Origin: Beroe forskalii
Lineage: Eukaryota > Ctenophora > Nuda > Beroida > Beroidae
DNA length: 64,000 bases
NCBI GenBank assembly: GCA_011033025.1
Contig: WFMF01000267.1
Span: 124,001-188,000, forward strand
Direction of reading: 5' to 3'
Position 1 is the stretch's first letter. Each line of letters starts with the position of its first letter. The notes beneath the pieces were generated by a model. The model was given only the letters and a program-made list of their open reading frames with translations. It made no database searches and had not been told where the DNA came from. The position numbers and the translations under genes were made by a program. Shown in pieces: positions 50,147 through 61,433 of the stretch.

Positions 50147-53100
50147 TTCCCGTTAACCACGTGGAGCTTGAATCGTCGGAAACCCGGGACTGCATATCAC
50201 CGCTGTGTAAGAAGCAGAACAACTCCTGTGATGATGTCTTGGATGATATTTGGCGGGAAAGCTGGTCCGATGATGAGGAGTGTGGTCCACACAAGAAAAG
50301 ACTAACAGCTGTGAGTATTTTCAAACGCAAGGAAATGTTTTATTTTGTTTAAACACAAGGAAATATGTTTCATTTTATCAGATAGCATTTCATTTTAATG
50401 ATTGGTTTGGTTATAGAAGTAATTTCATAATTGTGGAATTTCAACACGATTTGAATGGTACCCACTTAGCTGATTTATTTGTGATTTAGCTTCATTGTTG
50501 CCCAATTTGTAGCCTGTTAATTGATTTCCGGGGTTTAGGTTTCTTGAAGCTAAAACAGTAATTGAAGCACTGTTATCGGTGGTATTGCTAAATGCCAGCT
50601 GTTTGAAGCTCTGTCACTATTTTTTATTATTATCTTAAAAAGAAGAAATTGATATGATAAGGAAATAGATCAGATATTTCGCAACTCTTAAAAGCGCGGA
50701 AGTTCCAGTGGTTAATCGTATAGTGGGTTAACATCTGGCATATTTATTCACGGTTAAAGAACTAACTTTAATTGATATTCATAAATCAATCTTACTTAGA
50801 AATTAAGTATTAACGTTACTTTTAAGATAACCTTCCTATAATGAACCTTATTCTTAACTTAAGCTTTCTGTAATTAACAGTGGTAGTTCAAACTGCAGTT
50901 TCATGTGCGCGGCGGAAGCTTGCGCGGCGTACAGACAAGTTATTTATATGTCTATACGCCGCGCAAACTTACGCCGCGCACACAAAACTGCATTTCAAAC
51001 TGTCACCGTAACTTCACTGCCACTGCAAGTAATCCCTACCTATATTTAGAAAAACCGACAGGAAGTGAGTATAGAACCCGGAACAAAGTGTAGTAAGCTA
51101 GTAAGTATACACCACGTGACACAAGCATGATACAGTGGAACGTGAAGTGATATATTGCATCTCAGGGATACTGTCATTCGAACACTTTTCTAATCAGCGG
51201 TACTGGTAACGGTGACAGTTCGAACTGCAGTTTTGTGTGCGCGGCGTAAGTTTGCGCGGCGTAAAGACATATAGATAACATGTCTGTACGCCGCGCAAAC
51301 TTCCGCCGCGCAAGCCAAACTGCCGTTCGAACTGTCGTCTGTCACTGTTATTAACGCTTTTTAGAATTCCTAAGAAGCGATAATAAGTGATTATTGTCCC
51401 GCTAATTAGAAAAGTGCTCCTAGTTGCAGTTGCCCATCTCAGCTCCGAATCAAGGAATCCAAGTATAATGTGACTGTGAAATGTGTTTCTGCAAGAATTT
51501 TAATGTGACTTAAAACGTTTTCAACTTACTCCCTAAATTGTCATGTGAATTTCGAGCAATCGAAAACTTGTGTTTTCGAATATTGTGATGTGTTTTGCAA
51601 CCAAAATTGTGATTGACGTTTGCTGTACTTTGGGCTATGTTCTCAACCCTTAAAAAACGTCAAAGATGTGTAATATTTGCATCTCAGCTCCGAATCAAAG
51701 AATCGGATTATTATATAACAGTGATATGTCTTCTGCAAGTTCAAGTTCTGACTTTTAGTTATCTGTTATATGACACTTTTGCTCTGAAAAATTTGGAATT
51801 TCAATCTTTTTGTCTGTTCCTGTACTAAAGTCTGAAAAATGTCAACTGTGTCACTGTTCTCTTTTGTTCGATGTTTTGTCCGATGTTTTCGTTTTGTCCG
51901 ATGTTTTCGTTTTGTCCGATGTTTTCTTTTGTCCGAATGCAAGGTTCCTGTGGAAGTGCCTGATAGTTTGGATAATCGGTAGGGTTTCCTGCTGGGTGAA
52001 AGCGAGTAATTATTATTGAATATTAGTGAATTTCAAGCGAAAGCATGGCTGTTAAAACGTATATTAATTAATTGAAGGTATTCTGGCAAGCGTAGTTAAT
52101 GTTAGAACTAAGAATGTAATTATTACTATTTGCTGATAGCACTTTTGACTTTTTGAAGTCGGCTGATACGCTGTTTTATGATAAATTAAATGTACACAAA
52201 TATTAATATTTAATATGCTAGAATGAGTTTTGGAATTGTTTTGCTTGCATTAAATACGTGTTATCAGTCCTGCTTCTCATTGTTTCTTTCGCGTGATTTG
52301 CTGCTTAACTAACGCATGGATCGGACTTTATATGACCAGCACGACTATAGCTGTGATGTTGTATGCTTTTAAACCAGGTATATCGACCTTTTGAGGCGCG
52401 GCGTATTACGCCGTGCCTGGGTGCTTTTTCGCTGCGCGTGACTGCGCACAAAGTACTTTCAATGCAACGCGCAATGCAAGCGCAACGTTATACGCCGTGC
52501 CTCAAAAGGCCCAGACACTGTGGTAGTTGTAATGCTGATGGTCATTGGTCAGATTGTCGTTTAATGACAGAATGAACTAACTTAAGAAGCTGAATATATC
52601 GCTGGCTGGTTTTATGCTTTATGTATTTTAAGTTCCCAAAGCTCAAAAGTTAATATTTTGATGTTTTTTCGCGATATTCGCTTTCACGGTTTCAAAGTGA
52701 AGGTCGCCCGACCACAAAAATGATCGAGCGCCAAATTCGATCGTGAGGGATATAAAATTTCATGATTGGTCTCTGATTTTTTGCAGCAAAACCTGTGAGC
52801 TTTTTTCCTGCAAGGCGCAAGCTTTTTGAGCTCTTCCTCAGCCAAAAAATTTCAAAAACAAAAAGGACAAATTTGAATAATATCCAAAAAAAAAAGGAAA
52901 ACATTATTTAGGTTTATATTTCATTACAAAGAAAGAAACTTTGATTTTTCTCACACATGTCTCCTCCCTCAGTCCAGATCGTGGGGTCTCATCAAGCAAG
53001 TGGTCCACTGGTCCCCCTTCGTTCAAGTCTACAAGAAGAAATACCCGTGGGTCCAACTAGCCGGACATAATGGTGGGTTCTGTAAAACACCGGTTTTGTA

Positions 53101-56100
53101 AGTTGGAATATAACACGGGTTTTGTAAGTTGGAATTGCGTAGTGTTTCCGGTGCTTTAGGTTTTATATTGGAACTTTGGGATTTCCGCTTTTATGCTTCG
53201 GTGCAAAAATTAGAGGGTTTTCAAATAACATCTGTGAGGCATGCTTTTGTTTTGAGGTTGCAGTTATAGGGAGTTATAAGTCTCACTAGGCAATGTTAAA
53301 AAGCCAAGGCATCAGTCGAACTTCCTTGGAATGACTGAGGCCGAGTCCTCGATACCACCATCTGTGGGAAAATTTTTATCGGCCTCGATACAAATCTCTA
53401 CCCCACTCTCTACCTTAATCCTCATCATGATCCTATGATTGCCTCATTGCCAGGTGCTTTCAAGCCGTGTGATAATGGCACTATTCTCAAGAAACTGACT
53501 GATAAGGAGCACTTGTGTCTGACGAAAATCCTAGACGATCCTCACATGCTACGGGTAAATTTAAAGCACTTTTTAGAATCAATTTTTCAGGAAATAATGC
53601 CGGGATTTAATCCGAATTTCAAGTTGATAATCACTCTTATTTTGATCGCAAATCTGTTAAGAGCCGTTTTAGATACTGCATTATCAAGCTTATACTTGAA
53701 CAATGAACATATCTCAAATATCATGCAGCAACTGCAAAAATGGAAATATAAAATATTTCCTTGCGTTTCAGATCTCCCCGACGTACCACGGCAAGATAGC
53801 TGTGGACGGTGTGGACTACGTCAAGTTGCAGGACCTTCTGGCGGAGTTTGACAACCCCAGTGTCTGCGACATCAAGATGGGCACCAGGTTTGTTTTTTCA
53901 ATGTTTTTAACTTTAATTATTACTTTGAAATAAGGCTTATTTTCGTGCCTTGAAGTACCTTTTCCGGTAAATTTAACCCTCCTTTAATGTGTAAACGAAT
54001 CACTATATACCCTCGAAGAAACAAAATCAAGCGTGTTATTTTTCTTTAAATATTTCCTTGCGTTTGAGAAACCCCTGTTGCACAGGACCTACCTGGAAGA
54101 GGAACTGATGAAGGCAAGAGAAAAACTGACCATGAGAAAGGACATGTACGAGAAAATGGTCAAGGTATTTTTTATTCTTATTTTTTCTCATTTTTTCAAT
54201 ATTTCAAATTACCTTTCTTGATCGACATGAATAATGTGTAACCATGTGACGCGTTACCATGCAATGCGTTACCATGCAATGCGTTACCATGCAACGCTTA
54301 ACCATGCAACTTGTTACCATGCAACTTGTTACCATGCAACGCGTTACCATGCAACGCGTTACCATGCAACGCTTACCATGCAACGCGTTACCATGTAATG
54401 CGTTACCATGCAACACGTTACCATGGTAACGCGTTACCATGCAACGCTTAACCATGCAACGCGTTACCATGGTGACACGTTACCATGGTGACGTGTTACC
54501 ATGCAATGCGTTACCATGGTGACGTGTTACCATGGTGACGTGTTACCATGGTGACGTGTTACCATGGTGACGTGTTACCATACAACGCTTAACCATGCAA
54601 CGCGTTACCATGGTGACGTGTTACCATGCAACGCGTTACCATGGTGACGCGTTACCATGCAATGCGTTACCATGGCAACGCGTTACCATGCAACGTGATC
54701 TCCAGGTTGATAAGGACGAACCCACAGAAGAGGAACACAAGTTTAAAGCCGTCACTAAGCCCCGGTACATGCAATGGCGTGAACGACTCTCCTCTACCGC
54801 AACTTTAGGTTTGTTTGGTGATTTACTCAATATTCGCTGAGGAGTGTCGTGGGGTTACTGTTCGGCAAATTTAGGGTTTAAAGGACCTATCGATTCAGAG
54901 GTTTGGTCTAAATGTTGGTCTAGCCACCAACCCAAACTCCTAAGCGCATTAAACTTGTGCAAGACTCATTGAAACATTGATTTTTTTCGAGTTTCTCAGC
55001 CTACCCAAACAGTCAATAACAACGAAGTATATCACACACTGACATCGATACTACCCCTCCTTTCTTACGCAGGTTTCCGAATTGACGGCATCAAGCAAGC
55101 TGACCGGGACCCCGACAAGAACTTCAAAACCGTCCGCACGAGTCAGGAAGTGGCTTACGTCCTTCGGAAACACATCAATTACCGCGAGGAAACCCGGGTA
55201 AGGGCGGAATTCTGCATTCGACTCAATATTTTTACACCATTTTGCCTCCTTTCAAGTTCCCGGGTAAGCGGAATTCTGCGTTCAATTCAGTATATTTATA
55301 GTGAGGCATGGGACTAATAGAAGAAACCCGGTTATTAAGGGCGGAAATATTGAGTTCAATACTGCGTTCAATTTGATTTCTTTTTCATGCGTGGAAAGAG
55401 GGGCCGGCCGCCTAGGTTTTAACCTCTCTCTCCCTCCCCCCTCCCCCTCCCCCCTCAGATAAGTCGGTTTAAATGTGTTTCATTCCTTGATAAACCACCA
55501 ATTCGATGTTCTTATAGTGCGACATGGGATTTATAGACTGTCCCCTTGGGGGAGGGGGGCAAGCCCCGTAGGTTTTTAATGTTTCATTCCTTGGTAAACC
55601 ATCAATGGCTCAATAATTCATGCGATAATTATTTTGAATAATATTTTTTTTTCTGAAATTCCACACTTGTAACACCCCCAATAAAGGTTTCGGAAGATCG
55701 AGAATCTTTTATTTTTAATTCAATTTGTCATCTTTACTTACCAATTATCGACGCGTTCAGAAGTTACAGAAATAGAACAAATTCTGTGAGTAATCGTTCA
55801 ATTAAATCATTCACCGGGGGAGTAATGGGAGAATTTTCCAGTGCATTTTTTAAACCCGTTCAAAAGTTTTGCTTCGATAAAATTCTGCTTTCGCTAAATA
55901 AAGCGTAACGAAAGTATACTTCTGTTCTCTTTTTCTTTTGATTTTCGACTCTTAAAAGCATTTGAATATATTCCGAATCTTTCATTCAAATATGAAAGCC
56001 ATCCCCCCCCCTTCTCGTGCGACTAACTAACGATTGACGTCACAAAGACGTCACCGTCGACCAGTGAAGATCAAATTATTACACCCGACTCAAACTAATA

Positions 56101-58178
56101 TTTGATAATATAATCGTGCTGGGTGGTGGTGCTACAAAATACTGCACGATGCAACAAAATACTGGACGATGCAACAAAATGCAAATTTTGAGGGCGTCAA
56201 GTTTGCATTTTCATTTTGGGATCTCATCATATTAAAAAAAAAACTTCGAATTTCATACTTACTGCCAGTTTACCAGAGTTGATACATCTATTCACCCATC
56301 AGGTAAAATTGTTAGAACGCCTCAAAGAAATACGGGGTACCCTCGAGCAGTCAGCTTTCTTCAAAGCCCATGAAGTGATAGGAAGTTATAAAGAAGTATA
56401 GAAATAGCTTAATCGTGTAGAATCCCGAAATTGTCAGTGTACGAGTTAACGGTATACTCGCGCTTTTCCATGCGCGGCGTCATCGTGCGCGGCCCTCTGC
56501 CTGTTAAACTTAATGACAGGCAGTGAGCCGCGCATGGAAAAGCCGCGCACGTAGGAGTTCGAATCGCCACAGTTATAGATATCCCTCGTAAACAAAATTT
56601 TCTCCATCGCAGGAAGTTCGCTGCTCCTTGTCCACGATGAGCCTCTCACGGAGGGCGAGGCTAAAGCCAACATTTGGATGATCGACTTTGGGAAGACCAC
56701 GCCCCTTACCGAGGGCAAGCACCTCGACCACAGGACGCCCTGGACTGAGGGTACGTGTCCAATCAGCTTAGAGAATTAGTGCATACGGCACTCTGATTGG
56801 AGGGTTGGTGTCCTCCAATCAGCGTGCAGTGTGCGCTGATTCTCTAAGCTGTTTGGTGGATTCATCACCCCGGAGGGATAGCACACTTCCCGAATTCTGT
56901 CTCTCTAAACTTTCCCTTCATTTCATCAATTCCCTCTACATTTCCCGATTCCCTTTACATTTCCCCTGATTCCCCCTACATTTCCCCTGATTCCCCCTAC
57001 ATTTCCCCTGATTCCCCCTACATTTCCCCTGATTCCCCCTACATTTCCCCTGATTCCCCCTACATTTCCCCGTGATTCTCCCTACATTTCCCCGATTCCC
57101 TCTCAAGTTCCCTCTTTCCAGGGAACCAAGAAGACGGTTATCTGATGGGGCTAGATAATTTAGTGGAACTCTTTGAAAACCTCAACACCATCCCTCCCCC
57201 TGAAGGTATGTGATTCTCAATAGTGATTTTAAGTTTTCAGCGCTTTTTCTAGCGCTTTTAGCGCTTTTAGCGCCATATAAGGAATTTTGCAAGGAATTCC
57301 AAGGAATTTTCAGCAGCGCGCCGTTACGCTGATCAGCAATAACTTGTCTGACAAGCAATAACGCCGCGCTAACCCACACACCGAATGCCGAGTACGGACC
57401 CCCATTATGTTTATATCAATATCTCAGGTATTTTAACATTTTAAGGGATTTTAGTTCAGTTATGGCACTAGTCGCTGAATTGAAAATAACTAAATAACAA
57501 TTCACACCACATTTCATGTTTGGTGCTTGATCCAAACCGTGGTGTGTTCGGTGTAACCCTTCAGTCGTTTTTTCAGGTGCAAGACGGACATTTCTAAATT
57601 CTTTTTATAAATACACCCCCCCCCCTTTTATAGATATTGTTCCTAGAATAGTGAACAACCCCCCCCCCCCGTAATTTATATTTCAACCGTATGTGGAATA
57701 CAGTCAATTATAATTTTGAAATTCATTATTTCTGATTGAAATTGAATGATTGAAATTCTATTACTATTTAAGCGTACAGTGTTCACTGTTTCTCCTGGAG
57801 AAATTCACCATAACCCTTGTAATTGCAGATACGAGGATCGTTATTTTCAAAATATCAATTTATTTTATTCAATTGTCAATATATCCCCCCCCCCAAAAAA
57901 AATAATTGAATTAAGTTCATTTTAATCAATGAAATTAAATTGAATTGAACTCCTGTGTGCGCGACTTTCCGATTCCATGCGCGGCGATATCGTGCACGGC
58001 TCACTGCCTGCCATTAGATAAGCCAGTGAGTCGCGCACGATTGGAATTACGCCGCCCACGAAAAAAAGCCGCGTGCATCTAGGATTTCCAAACACCGCCG
58101 TTAAACTGAGTAGATTTAAGTTTAGATTAATGTTCTCTACCAGGGCTAGAAGACGACGCCCCGACCGCTGTCCCCTGA
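50147..58178 (+). CDS. Inositol 1,4,5-trisphosphate 3-kinase, core exons
   Basis: Exons 50147-50310 (short form only), then constant exons 52973-53072, 53454-53554, 53772-53887, 54086-54164, 54706-54808, 55073-55197, 56303-56384, 56613-56750, 57122-57205, 58144-58178 (TGA 58176). All are in phase. The enzyme phosphorylates Ins(1,4,5)P3 at position 3 to make InsP4. [16 protein letters not shown] with [14 protein letters not shown] is the calmodulin-binding lead-in known from animal IP3 3-kinases. [10 protein letters not shown] (Asp185, Lys187 in the 405-residue form) is the PxxxDxKxG inositol-phosphate-kinase signature. [55 protein letters not shown] (Asp345) and EGNQEDGYL are further family blocks. 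The C-terminus ([10 protein letters not shown]) is short. Vertebrate relatives are ITPKA/B/C, distinct from ITPK1. Confidence 0.93.
50885..51003. mobile_element. Family-B foldback MITE
   Basis: GTTCAAACTGCAGTTT...GTGCGCGGCGGAAG... inverted as ...CTTACGCCGCGCAC...AACTGCATTTCAAAC. Confidence 0.8.
51211..51347. mobile_element. Family-B foldback MITE
   Basis: GACAGTTCGAACTGCAGTTT and GTGCGCGGCGTAAGTTTGCG at the left, inverted at the right. It lies only 210 bp from the copy at 50885. Confidence 0.8.
52387..52509. mobile_element. 123-bp MITE with 20-bp inverted ends
   Basis: CCTTTTGAGGCGCGGCGTAT against the inverse of 52490-52509, one mismatch. Confidence 0.8.
54236..54697. repeat. X-box minisatellite (GCGTTACCATGCAAC) abutting an IP3 3-kinase exon
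   Basis: About 30 units of 15-16 bp: GCGTTACCATGCAAC, GTGTTACCATGGTGAC and mixed forms. Two are exact palindromic or near-palindromic RFX X-boxes: GTTACCATGGTAAC (54417-54430) and GTTACCATGGCAAC (54666-54679). The array ends 8 bp before the exon at 54706. Low-complexity frames on both strands are repeat artefacts. Confidence 0.88.
55190..55400. repeat. Degenerate copies of the exon-55073 donor region
   Basis: The donor context AACCCGG/GTAAGGGCGGAATTCTGC recurs downstream as CCCGGGTAAGCGGAATTCTG (about 55258) and AACCCGGTTATTAAGGGCGG (about 55327), each followed by a TTCAAT(T)CAGTAT-like block. Confidence 0.6.
56455..56570. mobile_element. Family-C foldback MITE (GTGAGCCGCGCA)
   Basis: TTTTCCATGCGCGGCGTCAT and its inverse around GGCAGTGAGCCGCGCATGG, ending GCCGCGCACGTAGGAGTTCG. 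Related: 46128-46196, 57955-58095, 58745-58870. Confidence 0.7.
56759..56855. mobile_element. CCAATCAG foldback right after an IP3 3-kinase donor
   Basis: CCAATCAGCTTAGAGAAT at the left is inverted as GATTCTCTAAGCTGTTTGG at the right, with inner TCTGATTGGAGG / CCTCCAATCAG. It begins 8 bp after the donor at 56751. Confidence 0.75.
56935..57110. repeat. 21-bp pyrimidine minisatellite before an IP3 3-kinase acceptor
   Basis: Unit TTTCCCCTGATTCCCCCTAC + A, about six near-perfect copies plus degenerate edges, ending just before the acceptor at 57119-57121. It extends the polypyrimidine tract. Confidence 0.85.
57955..58095. mobile_element. Family-C foldback MITE in the last IP3 3-kinase intron
   Basis: GATTCCATGCGCGGCGATAT...GGCTCACTGCC inverted as CCAGTGAGTCGCGCACGATT. 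The last coding exon starts about 50 bp further on. Confidence 0.7.
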
Positions 58179-60690
58179 GCTTTTTGCTAATCTTCCTTGT
58201 AGATAGTGATACGTGGCACCCTCTGACCCTGCCACGTGATATTTGATGACGTCACGTGATATTTGATGACGTCACCATGACAACGTGATGACGTCACGTG
58301 ATATTTGATGACGCCTCCTCTCACGCGTGATACTGCTTGTGACGTCTCCCTAAATGTAAAACGTTCCAGCTTTCCAGCGCTGGTCACGTTTATTATTGTA
58401 TTCCGTGCCTTTTTTCACCTGACACGCTAGAGGTATATTTGGCACGTGTCAGTTGCCACGCGACCATGCGTCACTAACGCGTTATGGCACATGTAACGCG
58501 TTACTCACGCGTTGTTTTTTGAAACGCGTTGCCATGCCAAAGAATGTCACGTGACCGAATGAACAGACACCATATATTATATTGTGAACTTGATAACTCA
58601 TTATTTTTGGGATTTATGAAGTTATAACTGTTTGGAAATTTGCGACAACCGCCTTAGATATTGGACCTTTAATAAATTCATAGGATATATTCAAGAATCA
58701 AAATTTGATATATTAATTGGCTCTAACAGGGATATTATGTCAAACTCCTAGGTGCGTCATGCGGGGCGTAATCGTGCGCGGCTCACTGCTTATAATTAAC
58801 AGCCAGTGAGCCGCGCACGATTACAGATTACGCCGCGCATGAAAAAGCCGCGCACTTTGGTGTTCAACATGTCCTTGTTAGTTTGTCACCAAGACCCGAA
58901 CCAAAAGAAAAACATATTTTAGTGCGCGCCCTAATTGAGATTCCCTGTTTTCACATATTTCATAATCAATGCTTGCAGATGGATTGATCAACTACTGGGA
59001 TCAATAAACTTAAAGACGCGCAATATTGGTGTTTGACTTTCGGTTACTTTCGAAAGATATTTTTATCGAAAGTGAACGCGCGAACGGCAAAACTGCACGT
59101 CTTTACTCTAACTCGGTCGATCGATTCACCTGTAAGTGTGAACACAATCATTTCTCATGTGGGTTCAAGTCATGAATTGCACCATGTGAATATCCACGTG
59201 TTCAACGCGCGTCATTGCGCCAAATGTTTTTAATTTTAGGACTTCCGAATTATTTCACATATTGCCATGGTAACTGGTGCGACTGTTGTAAACAAATCGT
59301 AGGCGGTCGGGAGTGCTCATCTGTAAAAATCACAACTCGAGATGGATGAAAAAAGTTATTTCCACGATGGAAAAACTGGCTAAGCTTGTCGCTTGGGCCT
59401 CAGAACAAAAGTAGATCCTCTTGATACCCTTTTAGCTACTAGCTTTTGACGAGTTGCTTTTTACTGATGAGCACATGGTCATACAATATCATTCATCCTG
59501 GTCGCTTCTTGAATCCATTATAGAACACCTATTATACACGCCCAATGGGTCACCCGACACACCTAAATACACCCTGAATGCGCTGTGAATGTGAGTTCGT
59601 CTAGCGAATGGTCATTGCCCTCGAATAATAATCGGTTGAGATGACATCATTATCATTGCACAATGTAGAAAGTTGATGACGAATTTATTAGCCCGCCTAC
59701 TAGAATTTCGTTCGCAATCGGATTACGGTGAGACTCGTTTCTCTTATTTTATTTGTTGTATTTTAGAGTTAATTCTTATTGTTTGTAATATACATTAGTG
59801 CTATCATCTGCCAATATATTATTTTAAATTTGAATACGTTTACCAATTTAATAATAATAGTAGTAGTAGTGGGAAATTCAAAAATCTTTAGTTTTAACGT
59901 TTTTGGAAAAATAATTGAGAAGTAATTGATATAATATAATTCCGGCAAAACATTTAAATTATTCACTTAATAATATTATTCCAAATTTTTCCATGCCCTA
60001 TCCAGTTCAAATTTCCTCTTTTTGTGTGCGCGGCTTAAGTTTGTGCGGCGTAGACATGAATAAAATGTCTTACTCTTAGCCTTATGCCGCGCAAATTTAC
60101 GCCGCGCACAAAAAATACGCGCAAACTGCAGTTCGAACTGTCACTGTAACTGTAAGATTGTTACTCCTATCCGCCAATTTTTCCACACCGTTATTAAGTT
60201 ATTCGAAATTCAATTATCAAATCAAAATACTAGATAACTGCAAGTGCAAAATGTGAACTGAAAATGAATTATTAACGTGGTCTATAAAGTATAAGCAGCC
60301 CACAATAGAATGAGAAACTGTGTCTTGGTTTATCTTTATACTTATTGAAATTGAATGGTACCAAACCGCCTTAGTTTTGTGCAAAGATCACAACATTGCC
60401 CCTAATTTTAATTTGTTGAAAAAGAACTTTAATTTGAATTAATTGTCGATGGAAATGTATAAAATTCAACTGATTATATTGATAACAATATGTACTATGA
60501 TGATTTAAGAAGAGCATTATATTACTTTTTTGTAATTCATATTCCGATGAAGAACGTGGTTATTCAATTTTAATCCATTGCATCTCAGTAGAAATAGAAT
60601 CTAAATGAAAATGTTCACTGTCAAGGCCATGCAGGAGTGCCTCGAAGTTTTCAGGCGCTGTTGTCTGAGTCTGACGTGTAGCATTGAGAA
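58179..60690. other. IP3 3-kinase 3' UTR, then intergenic MITEs
   Basis: Poly(A) signals AATAAA at 58671-58676 and 59003-59008. In the UTR, 58225-58320 has tandem TGACGTCACGTGATATTTGA units. A family-C MITE lies at 58745-58870, a TGACGTCA-type unit near 59640-59690, and a family-B MITE at 60005-60148. Nothing coding recognised. Confidence 0.6.
60005..60148. mobile_element. Family-B foldback MITE
   Basis: GTGTGCGCGGCTTAAGTTTG at the left and CGCAAATTTACGCCGCGCAC at the right, with CTGCAGTTCGAACTGTCACTG outside on the right. Confidence 0.75.
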
Positions 60691-61433
60691 TCAGCGTGCG
60701 GCGCTGAGACATGAGAATCAGTGTGCGGCGCTGAGAATCAGCGTGCGGCGCTGAGAATCAGCGTGCGGCGCTGAGAATCAGCGTGCGGCGCTGAGAATCA
60801 GCGTGCGGCGCTTAGAATCAGCGTGCGGCGCTGAGAATCAGCGTGCGGCGCTGAGAATCAGCGTGCGGCGCTGAGAATCAGCGTGCGGCGCTGAGAATCA
60901 GCGTGCGGCGCTGAGAATCAGCGTGCGGCGCTGAGAATCAGCGTGCGGCGCTGAGAATCAGCGTGCGGCGCTGAGAGTCAGCGTGCGGCGCTGAGAATCA
61001 GCGTGCGGCGCTGAGAATCAGCGTGCGGCGCTGAGAATCAGCGTGCGGCGCTGAGAATCAGCGTGCGGCGCTGAGAATCAGCGTGCGGCGCTGAGAATCA
61101 GCGTGTGGCGCTGAGAATCAGCGTGTGGCGCTGAGAATCAGCGTGTGGCGCTGAGAATCAGCGTGCGGCGCTGAGAATCAGCGTGTGGCGCTGAGAATCA
61201 ACGTGCGGCGCTGAGAATCAGTGTGTGGCGCTGAGAATCAGCGTGCTGCGCTGAGATTCAGCGTGCGGCGCTGAGATTCAGCGTGCGGCGCTGAGATTCA
61301 ACCAGCAGCGCTGAGATTCAGCGTGCTGCGCTGAGATTCAACCAGCAGCGCTGAGATTCAGCGTGCTGCGCTGAGAATCAGCGTGCGGCGCTAAGAATCA
61401 ACGTGCAGCGCTAAAAATCAACGTCCTGTGGTT
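60690..61433. repeat. 20-bp satellite GAATCAGCGTGCGGCGCTGA, about 37 copies
   Basis: Strict 20-bp period. Each unit has a 5-bp stem CAGCG and CGCTG around TGCGG. The first half is nearly uniform; the second collects GTGTGG, then GTGCTG and ACCAGCAG variants, with GAGATTCA replacing GAGAATCA. It decays into AACGTGCAGCGCTAAAAATC at the right edge. Confidence 0.93.

Larger units (their letters stand above)
50311..52972 (+). other. IP3 3-kinase intron with two family-B MITEs and one 123-bp MITE
   Basis: Donor GTGAGT at 50311, acceptor CTCCCTCAG ending 52972. Contains 50885-51003, 51211-51347 and 52387-52509, and near 52830-52860 the inverse of a block at 19595-19640. No coding seen. Confidence 0.6.

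Noticed and set aside
52363..52575. Zinc-knuckle-like peptide [13 protein letters not shown]
   Set aside because: Spacing is one residue short of CX2CX4HX4C, and most of the frame translates a MITE.
54204..54840. [13 protein letters not shown] and TRYHG-like repeat proteins
   Set aside because: Translations of the X-box minisatellite; the true coding piece is only 54706-54808 on the plus strand.
60690..61433. CRISPR-like regular repeats
   Set aside because: Repeats are head-to-tail with no unique spacers, in an animal genome; it is a satellite.
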